Source: Candidatus Omnitrophota bacterium
GTDB taxonomy: Bacteria; Omnitrophota; Gorgyraeia; JAGLLT01
Direction of reading: 5' to 3'
Length of the DNA: 7,205 nt
NCBI GenBank assembly: GCA_030630095.1
Contig: DAOVNW010000048.1
Location: forward strand, 1-7,205
The notes beneath the pieces are model-generated. The model had not been told where the DNA came from and ran no database searches. It saw nothing but the letters and a program-made list of their open reading frames with translations. Positions 1 to 5,354 of this stretch are shown here, piece by piece. A program made the position numbers and the translations under genes. Each line of letters begins with the position of its first letter. The first letter of the stretch is position 1.

Positions 1-27
1 CCGGTGTAAAAGTTTTTATTTTCCAAC

Positions 28-55
28 TTGACAATATCTAAATATGGTGTATACT
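28..55 (+). promoter_or_regulatory. sigma-70-type promoter of the nrdR-nrdD-redoxin operon
   Basis: A perfect -35 hexamer TTGACA (28-33) is separated by 16 bp from TATACT (50-55), which matches the TATAAT consensus at 5 of 6 positions. Transcription would start at about 61-63, leaving a leader of nearly 60 nt before nrdR. The spacer and the start-site region are occupied by two NrdR-box-like sequences, so the promoter looks built for repression. This is inferred from sequence match and position only. Confidence 0.72.
35..50 (+). promoter_or_regulatory. NrdR box 1 (weaker), inside the -35/-10 spacer
   Basis: The 16-mer matches the published NrdR-box consensus (acaCwAtATaTwGtgt) at about 11 of 16 positions. 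Its right half is well kept and ends in GGTGT, while the left half is poor. Alone it would be weak, but it lies about three helical turns upstream of a much better box. That tandem spacing is typical of NrdR-regulated promoters. Confidence 0.5.
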
Positions 56-65
56 CGTAGTACTA

Positions 66-83
66 ACACACAATATAGTGTGT
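66..83 (+). promoter_or_regulatory. NrdR box 2 (strong), just downstream of the predicted start site
   Basis: The 18-bp element is a near-perfect palindrome, with arms ACACAC and GTGTGT around AATATA and 8 of 9 base pairs symmetrical. The 16-mer at 68-83 matches the NrdR consensus at 15 of 16 positions, and the register at 66-81 matches at 14 of 16. Box-to-box distance is 31-33 bp depending on register, close to the usual 31-32 bp that puts both sites on one face of the helix. It precedes nrdR itself, so autoregulation is the natural inference. Confidence 0.8.
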
Positions 84-120
84 TTTCCTACCAAAACAGA
101 GATTAAAAAGAACTAATAAA

Positions 121-585
121 ATGAAGTGTCCTTATTGCGGTCATCAGGAAGATAAAGTAATTGATTCAAGGTCCTCCCAGGAAGGTGATTCCATAAGAAG
201 AAGAAGAGAGTGTCTCAAGTGCCAGCGAAGGTATACAACCTATGAGCATATAGAAGGCGTGTCTTTAATGGTGGTCAAGAAAGACGGCCGCCGGGAGTCT
301 TTTGACAGGAAAAAACTGCTTTCAGGTATAGTTAAGTCGTGCCAGAAAAGGCCGGTTAGTGTAGAAAGGCTTGAGGAGCTGGTGGATGACATAGAAAGGA
401 CACTGCAGAGAAGTTATGAGAAGGAAGTTTTGTGTAACGATATAGGAGAGCTGGTAATGAAGCGCCTGGGTGGACTGGATCAGGTCGCATATGTAAGGTT
501 TGCTTCCGTCTATAGAGAGTTTAAAGACGTAAATCAATTTATGAAGGAACTAAAACAGATATTAGCCAAGGAGAGGAGCGCTTAG
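121..585 (+). CDS. nrdR: transcriptional repressor NrdR
   Basis: This is the regulator of ribonucleotide reductase genes. It binds tandem NrdR boxes and its affinity is set by ATP/dATP bound in an ATP-cone. The 154 residues are the normal family length. The protein opens with the diagnostic MKCPYCG. Zinc-ribbon cysteines are C3, C6, C31 and C34, with an arginine-rich stretch at residues 26-29 just before the second pair. An ATP-cone follows at about residues 46-136, beginning VKKDGRRESFDRKK, the usual nucleotide-binding start. The start codon is fixed by the conserved N-terminus, although the upstream Shine-Dalgarno is weak (an A-rich stretch only). It is first in an operon with nrdD, the kind of gene it is expected to control, and NrdR boxes lie in its own promoter. 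Identification is secure; the exact effector response is inferred from the family. Confidence 0.97.
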   Translation: MKCPYCGHQEDKVIDSRSSQEGDSIRRRRECLKCQRRYTTYEHIEGVSLMVVKKDGRRESFDRKKLLSGIVKSCQKRPVSVERLEELVDDIERTLQRSYEKEVLCNDIGELVMKRLGGLDQVAYVRFASVYREFKDVNQFMKELKQILAKERSA

Positions 586-3018
586 ATGGGCCCGGAAACT
601 GCCGCTGTGGAGGAGAATAAGGTGCAAGGGAACGAAGCAAAATATTTTAGCGAGGTCAAAAAAAGAGACGGCCGTATTCTGACTTTTGATAAAAACAGGA
701 TAGAAAATGCTATCTTTAAGGCGGCCAAGGCGGTTGGCGGTGAAGACAGGCTTCTCGCCGAAGAGCTATCAAATGTGGTAACCCTTTTCTTAAGGAAAAA
801 ATACATAGGGGATGCTCCTTCTATTGAAGAGATTCAGGACGTGGTAGAAAAGGTTTTAATAGAGACAGGCCATGCCAAAACCGCCAAGGCGTACATCCTC
901 TTCAGGAAGAGAAGGGCAGAGCTTAGAAGTAAATTGCAGGTAAGAAAAAGAGTGAAGGAGAGAGCCGACTCAACGGATTTATCCCTCTTGGTTACTCCTC
1001 TGGCAAAGGACAAGGTTTTAGAATGGAATAAAAAAAGGATAGCTGTGGCTCTTCAGAGAGAGGCCCTGGTAGAGGAAGAGCTGGCCTGGGATGTGGCCTC
1101 CAGCGTCGAAGAAAGAATATTCAAATCCGGCATAAGCCGGATATCAACCACCTTGATAAGAGAGCTGGTTGATAATGAGCTTTTTGAAAGAGGCTTGAGT
1201 AAAAAATTAAACCAGCAGGCGGTAATAGGTATGCCTTCTTATGATATTGAGCAGTTAATTTATTCAAAAAGCTCCGAAAACAGCAACATAACCGCCAATA
1301 ATCCGGAAGCGATAAATTTAGCCATTGCCGAGACTACTTTAAAGCAGTATTTGCTTCAAAATATATTTTCCAATGATGTGGCTACAGGCCACCTGATAGG
1401 GATGATTCATATACATGATTTGGGCTATCCCAGAGCTTACTGCAGTTCGCACTCTTTAGAGTATATCAAGAAGTACGGCCTTGAGTTGGGTAATCTTGAT
1501 ACGTCAAGCGCGCCGGCCTCTCATGCCAGGACATTGACAGGACACTTGAATACCTTCTTGGCCTCTATGCAGGCTTATTATGCCGGAGCCTTAGGAATAG
1601 GATATGTGAATATTTTTTACGCGCCTTACATGGAAGGGATGAGCTTTAAAGAGATGAGGCAGGAGGCGCAGTATCTTATATTTTCAGGAAGTCAAAATGC
1701 TTTTTCGCGCGGCGGCCAGAGCCTGTTTATAGACTTTAACATCCATACGGGCATTCCGTCCTACCTTAAAAATATACCGGCCATAGGCCCGGGAGGAAAG
1801 TACACCGGAAAAACTTACGGAGAATACGAAGAGACCGCCAGAGAATTTACCAGAGCTATGCTGAGTGTTTGGCAGGAAGGCGACAAGGACGGGCACCCTT
1901 TTGCTTTTCCCAAGTGCGACTTCCATATTAACAAGGAGGCTTTTAGTGACCCTAAGCAGAAAGAGCTTATGGAGTATGCCGCCCAAATAGCCAGCGAGAA
2001 CGGGTCACCCTATTTTGTCTTTGACCGTGATGAGGTAACCTTATCGGCCTGCTGCCGCCTGAGAACCCAGATAAAGGATAACTATATGATAGAGCATCCT
2101 GAATCAATGCGTTTTTGCGGCTTTCAAAATATAACCGTAAATCTTCCCCAGGCAGGATACAGAGCGGGCAAAGGTAATGTGGACGGCGTATTTAAAGAAA
2201 TAGATAAGGCGCTGGATTTGGTTATTAAAGCGCATATCCAGAAACGTGATTTCATTGCCAGACTTATGAGCGAGCCCGGTATGCCGATGTGGGAAATGGG
2301 TAAAGTTGCCAAAGACGGCAGGCCGTATATAGATTTGGATAAGGCCACCTATATCATCGGACTCATCGGACTCAATGAATGTGTTCAGGCGTTGACCGGC
2401 AAAGAGCTTCACGAAGATGATGAAGCTTATAAGATAGGGCTTAAGATAATTTCCCATATGTTCCTCAGGGCCAAGGAGGAAGAGAAAAAATTGGGGTTGA
2501 AATTTTCTCTTGAGGAGTCTCCGGCAGAGTCGGCAGCGAGAAGACTGGCTAAAGTAGACCTGAGAAATTATCCGGAAGCGCATATAGTAGTAAAGGGTGA
2601 AATCGAAAAGGATGAAAGTTATTATACTAACTCCATCCATTTCAGGGCGGATGCTGACATAGATATGATTACCCGCATTCAGAAGCAGAGCAGATTTCAT
2701 ACGATGATCGAATCAGGCGCCATAATACATGCCTTTGTCGGTGAAAACAGGCCGCCAAAAGAGGCTATTGTGAAATTGGTAGAGAGAACATTTAAAAGTA
2801 CGCAGGCGGCGCAGCTTACTATTTCACCGGAGTTCACTATTTGCAAAGATTGCAGTAAGGTTTCCGCCGGTTTACTTGAGAATTGCCGGCACTGTAATTC
2901 CAACAACGTCTATGGTATTACAAGAATTGTCGGGTATTATTCGAGAGTAGACAACTGGAATAAGTCTAAACTTGGGGAATTAAAAGACAGGCACAAGGGT
3001 AGTTACATGGTTAAATGA
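586..3018 (+). CDS. nrdD: anaerobic (class III) ribonucleoside-triphosphate reductase
   Basis: This is an oxygen-sensitive glycyl-radical enzyme that reduces ribonucleoside triphosphates to dNTPs in the cytoplasm. Domains in order: N-terminal ATP-cone (about 22-115, starting VKKRDGR); a second, more diverged ATP-cone-like segment (about 133-225); the ten-stranded catalytic barrel; a C-terminal zinc site (C753, C756, C767, C770); and the glycyl-radical loop RIVGYYSR with G783 as the probable radical residue. Active-site candidates are C286 (in RAYCSSHS, after HIHD at 275-278) and C490 within the vicinal pair C489-C490. At 810 residues it is longer than typical 600-710-residue members, apparently because of the extra N-terminal domain. 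Its ATG is the base after the nrdR stop, with AAGGAGAGGAG inside the end of nrdR, so translation is probably coupled. A radical-SAM activase (NrdG) is required by the family but is absent here. The adjacent redoxin suggests a thiol-dependent rather than formate-dependent subtype; that is inference. Confidence 0.96.
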   Translation: MGPETAAVEENKVQGNEAKYFSEVKKRDGRILTFDKNRIENAIFKAAKAVGGEDRLLAEELSNVVTLFLRKKYIGDAPSIEEIQDVVEKVLIETGHAKTAKAYILFRKRRAELRSKLQVRKRVKERADSTDLSLLVTPLAKDKVLEWNKKRIAVALQREALVEEELAWDVASSVEERIFKSGISRISTTLIRELVDNELFERGLSKKLNQQAVIGMPSYDIEQLIYSKSSENSNITANNPEAINLAIAETTLKQYLLQNIFSNDVATGHLIGMIHIHDLGYPRAYCSSHSLEYIKKYGLELGNLDTSSAPASHARTLTGHLNTFLASMQAYYAGALGIGYVNIFYAPYMEGMSFKEMRQEAQYLIFSGSQNAFSRGGQSLFIDFNIHTGIPSYLKNIPAIGPGGKYTGKTYGEYEETAREFTRAMLSVWQEGDKDGHPFAFPKCDFHINKEAFSDPKQKELMEYAAQIASENGSPYFVFDRDEVTLSACCRLRTQIKDNYMIEHPESMRFCGFQNITVNLPQAGYRAGKGNVDGVFKEIDKALDLVIKAHIQKRDFIARLMSEPGMPMWEMGKVAKDGRPYIDLDKATYIIGLIGLNECVQALTGKELHEDDEAYKIGLKIISHMFLRAKEEEKKLGLKFSLEESPAESAARRLAKVDLRNYPEAHIVVKGEIEKDESYYTNSIHFRADADIDMITRIQKQSRFHTMIESGAIIHAFVGENRPPKEAIVKLVERTFKSTQAAQLTISPEFTICKDCSKVSAGLLENCRHCNSNNVYGITRIVGYYSRVDNWNKSKLGELKDRHKGSYMVK

Positions 3019-3033
3019 GGAAGGAAAAATAGG

Positions 3034-3300
3034 ATGCATATTAAGATATTTGGTAAAGAGGGGTGTGCTAAATGCAAGACGACGAAAAGTAAGGTGGAAT
3101 TTTTTATTGACAAGTGGAACCTCAAAGAAAAACTCAAAATTTCCTTCCTCGATATGGACTCAGTTGAAGGCCTCACCGAGGCGGCAATGCACGACGTTTT
3201 AGATATTCCTGTCACCATCCTTGAAAAAGAGGGCAGTGTTTTAGCGAGGTGGGATGGCGAAGTGCCAAAGTCCGAAGAGTTTAAATCCTACGTTTTGTAA
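3034..3300 (+). CDS. small thioredoxin/glutaredoxin-fold redoxin, candidate NrdD reductant (NrdH-like)
   Basis: This is an 88-residue thiol-disulfide protein. It begins with a beta-strand (residues 2-6, HIKIF) followed by the redox motif GCAKC, with C11 and C14. A cis-proline-type IPV is at 58-60 (P59) and a two-strand/helix finish follows, which is a minimal thioredoxin or glutaredoxin fold. There is no signal peptide, so it is cytoplasmic. It starts 15 bases after nrdD, with GAGGAAGG overlapping the nrdD stop as ribosome-binding site, and it ends the operon. Known class III reductases that do not use formate take electrons from thioredoxin or from an NrdH-like redoxin, so its place suggests it reduces NrdD. 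It could instead be a general small thioredoxin. The CAKC motif differs from classical CGPC and from CPYC glutaredoxins. Confidence 0.8.
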   Translation: MHIKIFGKEGCAKCKTTKSKVEFFIDKWNLKEKLKISFLDMDSVEGLTEAAMHDVLDIPVTILEKEGSVLARWDGEVPKSEEFKSYVL

Positions 3301-3320
3301 AAAACACGCGTTCTTTTTTT
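3299..3320 (+). terminator. possible weak terminator after the nrd operon
   Basis: Starting at the stop codon, an A-rich arm ending AAC faces GTTC plus seven T residues across the loop ACGC (3306-3309). This gives a short A:T hairpin with one mismatch running into a T-tract (3314-3320). The position is right and the T-tract is good, but the stem has almost no G:C pairs, so termination would be inefficient. Confidence 0.3.
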
Positions 3321-3361
3321 ACACTTAACCCATAAAATATTTTACCATTTTTAAACAGTAC

Positions 3362-3390
3362 TTGGCAGATTGTACAAAATATTGTACAAT
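3362..3390 (+). promoter_or_regulatory. promoter-like pair in the convergent gap, with no clear gene downstream
   Basis: TTGGCA (3362-3367, 5 of 6 to consensus) lies 17 bp upstream of TACAAT (3385-3390, 5 of 6). A transcript would start near 3397 and run through the rest of the gap into the antisense strand of the PpiD-like gene. The promoter spacer is filled by a long inverted repeat, as expected for a regulated promoter. The match may be fortuitous in AT-rich DNA. No corresponding promoter of equal quality is seen on the other strand. Confidence 0.38.
3369..3390. repeat. inverted repeat, 9+9 bp with a 4-bp AATA centre; operator-like
   Basis: The arms ATTGTACAA (3369-3377) and TTGTACAAT (3382-3390) are exact reverse complements, and each contains the self-palindrome TTGTACAA. 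Short outer arms GCAG (3365-3368) and CTGC (3393-3396) extend the symmetry with a two-base offset on the right. There is no T-tract, so it is not an intrinsic terminator. The repeated TGTACA core is typical of sites bound by dimeric repressors. The binding protein is unknown. Confidence 0.7.
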
Positions 3391-3466
3391 TACTGCGGTC
3401 CATTTTAAGGGCAGAAGAGGATATTCAAAAGGGAAGGCTTTATTCTCATAATGATATCTTCAAATC

Positions 3467-3491
3467 GGGAGGGGCAGGCCCCGCTCCTACA
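3467..3491 (-). repeat. REP-like GC hairpin beginning TGTAGGAGCGGGG
   Basis: On the minus strand the element opens with TGTAGGAGCGGGGCC and continues into TGCCCC and TCCC. It folds as a 4+3 bp G:C-rich stem (3468-3474 with 3479-3487) around a 4-base loop, with a two-base bulge. The GTAG start followed by an imperfect GC hairpin is the architecture of bacterial repetitive extragenic palindromes, and the wording is close to the well-known Pseudomonas REP. Its place between the 3' ends of two convergent genes is also typical. Only one copy is visible, so repetition is not shown here. Confidence 0.5.
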
Positions 3492-3552
3492 GCAGATCAT
3501 AGGAAAGATATTTATAAACAGGCTGGAAGAAAATTATAACGTTTCGCATTTC

Positions 3553-3565
3553 GAGGTCTGACCCC
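3553..3565. repeat. short GGTCTGACC palindrome beside the PpiD-like gene end
   Basis: GAGGTCTGACCCC contains the 9-bp dyad GGTCTGACC, eight bases beyond the stop codon of the minus-strand gene. It is too tight to form an RNA hairpin loop and has no T-tract. Similar GGTCTGACCCC words are often seen near REP-type repeats in other genomes, as far as I recall. Here it is a single copy and may be chance. Confidence 0.25.
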
Positions 3566-3572
3566 TTACATT

Positions 3573-5195
3573 CTATAAATTGTTTGTGATGTTGGCTTTT
3601 TGTAGGAGGTCTTCGAACCATATTTGGTAGACTTCCATTTTTTTGGCCTGGAGGGTTTTTTCCTGAAACTCTTCTTTATCTTTTTGATATTGCTCTTCGT
3701 CTATGGGTTTTAGTTCTTGGGGGGTGAGGATGCAGTATCCTTTGGCTACCCGGATAATATTTGATATTTCGCCTGTTTTAAGGGTGAAGGCGCTTTGGGT
3801 AAAGTCGGGTGATTTGCCTATGCCCTTGATGTAGTCGTTCCTGCCAAAAAAGTCAGTTTCTTCAATTTTAAGAGAAAGAGCCGCGGCGGCCTCTTTAAAA
3901 CCCTTGCCCGCTTTGACAGTTTCCTCGATTTCTCCCCAGCGCTCTTTCGCGCTTTCTTCGGCCAGAAGAAGGGCTTGTTCGGCTATGTAAGCTTTCTTAG
4001 CGTCTTCTTTGACCTCTTCGTAGGATGGAATATATGAGTCCTTTTTTTCCTTGAACCTGATGAGGCAGTAGCCGGTTGGCAGTTCAACCAGATTGCTTAT
4101 CTCTTCTTTTTCCAACTCAAAGGCTGTAGTCAGGAATTGATAGTTCCAGCCGATTTCCGGGATTGACTCAACACCGGAAAAGAAGCCTGTTTCCTTTATC
4201 TCAACAGAATGTTTTTGGGCCGTTTCTTTAAAGCCGGCGCCTCCAGTTATATCCCGCTCTATTTCATCGGCTATATCCTGCGCTAAATCTTTAGCCTTTT
4301 TATGAAGGAGGGTGTTTTTTATCTCAGCCTCTACTTCCTTTAAAGGTTTGTACGTTACTTCTTTGGCGTTTTCATTATTTTCGCCGCCTTCGATATTTTC
4401 ATCTTCGGGCTTTATTTTAAAAGACTCTTTGTTGCTTTGGTAATAGCTTTCTATTTCAGTCTCGCTGACCTCAACATTACCCTGAGTGAGCTGGGTGGTG
4501 ACTGCTATGTATTCGACGTTTACTCTAGGTCGGGTTTTAAAGAGCTCTTTATTTTTTTGAAAAAAGCCCTTTATCTCTTCTTCGTCTGCTGTAACAGCGC
4601 CCATAAAAATTGCCGGCTCTATCAAGACGTAGCTCGCCTTTACTTTTTCATTTTCGTCTTTATACTTATTTAAAAGCTCTTCACCGCTGAGAGTTATGCC
4701 GGCGCTGATAACCTCTACGAGTTTACCTATTTGCAGGCTCTGCCGCGTATCTTCCTCAAAGGCTCTGGGTGTGGTGTTAAACAACCTTTCGAGGACAATC
4801 TTGTACCACTCTTCGTCTACTTTGCCGTTTTGACCAAATATCAGAAGGATTCTTTCAACTACCTCTTTGTCCGCTACACGAATTTTTCTCTTTTTGACTT
4901 CTTTTAAAAGAATCAACCTCTGCCAGGCTTGTTCTTCCAGATTTAACATATCGATAATTTTGGGCAGGTCTTTGCCGTAGAGAAGGACGGCCTGCTGCCG
5001 GCAGGCACGGTAACTTTTGACAAAATCATCAAAGGCCACCTTTTTGCCGAAGAGCGTGCCGGCATATTTTGGCTGTGAACTGTTTCTTCGCGGGCCGCTG
5101 CTAATGCCGAAAAAGACAAAAGTGACAATAATTATAACACATATCGCCCAGAGTATTACCTTCATATTTTTTTGTTTTCGTAAAACCTTAAGCAT
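3573..5195 (-). CDS. PpiD/SurA-like membrane-anchored periplasmic chaperone (peptidyl-prolyl isomerase family)
   Basis: This 540-residue protein probably helps fold secreted or outer-membrane proteins. A short basic N-terminus (LRKQK) precedes one transmembrane helix (about 12-30), so it is anchored with the bulk outside the inner membrane. A SurA_N-like helical region (about 43-190) begins with TLFGKKVAFDDF, the usual family start. After a segment containing ASYVLIEPA, two related modules follow: about 319-409 (GFKETAQKHS, ETGFF, AFELEKEEISN, GYCLI) and 430-519 (GFKEAAAALS, EETDFF, AFTLKTGEISN, GYCIL). Each resembles the C-terminal half of a parvulin domain. The GGDLG-type loop and the histidine of GYHII are missing, so isomerase activity is doubtful. 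The start is set by a strong AAAGGAGG eight bases upstream. It is monocistronic and convergent with the nrd operon. The family assignment is good; function is inferred. Confidence 0.85.
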   Translation of the reverse strand: MLKVLRKQKNMKVILWAICVIIIVTFVFFGISSGPRRNSSQPKYAGTLFGKKVAFDDFVKSYRACRQQAVLLYGKDLPKIIDMLNLEEQAWQRLILLKEVKKRKIRVADKEVVERILLIFGQNGKVDEEWYKIVLERLFNTTPRAFEEDTRQSLQIGKLVEVISAGITLSGEELLNKYKDENEKVKASYVLIEPAIFMGAVTADEEEIKGFFQKNKELFKTRPRVNVEYIAVTTQLTQGNVEVSETEIESYYQSNKESFKIKPEDENIEGGENNENAKEVTYKPLKEVEAEIKNTLLHKKAKDLAQDIADEIERDITGGAGFKETAQKHSVEIKETGFFSGVESIPEIGWNYQFLTTAFELEKEEISNLVELPTGYCLIRFKEKKDSYIPSYEEVKEDAKKAYIAEQALLLAEESAKERWGEIEETVKAGKGFKEAAAALSLKIEETDFFGRNDYIKGIGKSPDFTQSAFTLKTGEISNIIRVAKGYCILTPQELKPIDEEQYQKDKEEFQEKTLQAKKMEVYQIWFEDLLQKANITNNL

Positions 5196-5224
5196 TGAAA
5201 TAACCTCCTTTAAGTTAAAAAAAC

Positions 5225-5252
5225 ATTATAGCACACAGCAGCCCTTTGACAA
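5225..5252 (-). promoter_or_regulatory. strong promoter of the PpiD-like gene
   Basis: On the minus strand TTGTCA (5252-5247, 5 of 6) and a perfect TATAAT (5230-5225) are 16 bp apart. A TGC immediately before the -10 makes an extended -10 (TGnTATAAT). The start site would fall near 5218, giving a leader of only about 20 nt that carries the AAAGGAGG site (5211-5204). Confidence 0.75.
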
Positions 5253-5278
5253 GAAAAAAGTTAAAAATAACATTTTAG

Positions 5279-5307
5279 TTGACTAAGGGTTGGCTTTGAT
5301 ATAAAAT
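5279..5307 (+). promoter_or_regulatory. promoter of the hisG operon
   Basis: TTGACT (5279-5284, 5 of 6) lies 17 bp before TAAAAT (5302-5307, 5 of 6). A start near 5314 leaves a leader of about 40 nt. There is no room for a his leader peptide or attenuator hairpin, and none is visible. It is back to back with the PpiD-like promoter, the two -35 elements being about 27 bp apart. Confidence 0.65.
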
Positions 5308-5354
5308 AACTTTCTATATTAAATATTTTCAAGTCTATAAAGGCGGGAAGAGTT

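Noticed and set aside
1..27. Possible end of an upstream gene (a TAA at 7-9).
   Set aside because: Only two codons precede it in the window, so nothing supports a reading frame.
2104..2700. A 198-codon minus-strand open frame.
   Set aside because: It lies wholly inside nrdD, has no recognisable domain and no promoter or ribosome-binding site. The plus-strand product is unmistakable.
3369..3390. The inverted repeat as another NrdR box.
   Set aside because: The ATTGTACAA arms do not match the NrdR consensus (ACAC and GTGT ends), and there is no second copy at about 31 bp.
3369..3396. The inverted repeat as an intrinsic terminator of the nrd operon.
   Set aside because: The arms are AT-rich with only one G and one C each, and no T-tract follows on either strand. 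An operator is more likely.
3451..3561. A 36-codon open frame (starts MISSNREGQ) downstream of the orphan promoter.
   Set aside because: The nearest Shine-Dalgarno-like GGGAAGG is 13 bases from the ATG, the frame runs straight through the REP-like hairpin, and the product resembles nothing I recognise. It cannot be excluded as a small protein, but support is too thin for a gene call.
4437..4673. Plus-strand open frame opposite the PpiD-like gene.
   Set aside because: It is a shadow of the minus-strand coding region with no start signals and no family resemblance.
5017..5286. Plus-strand open frame of 89 codons crossing the start of the PpiD-like gene and the divergent promoter region.
   Set aside because: It overlaps a well-supported minus-strand gene start, promoter and Shine-Dalgarno, and its sequence is low-complexity Lys/Phe/Ile-rich.
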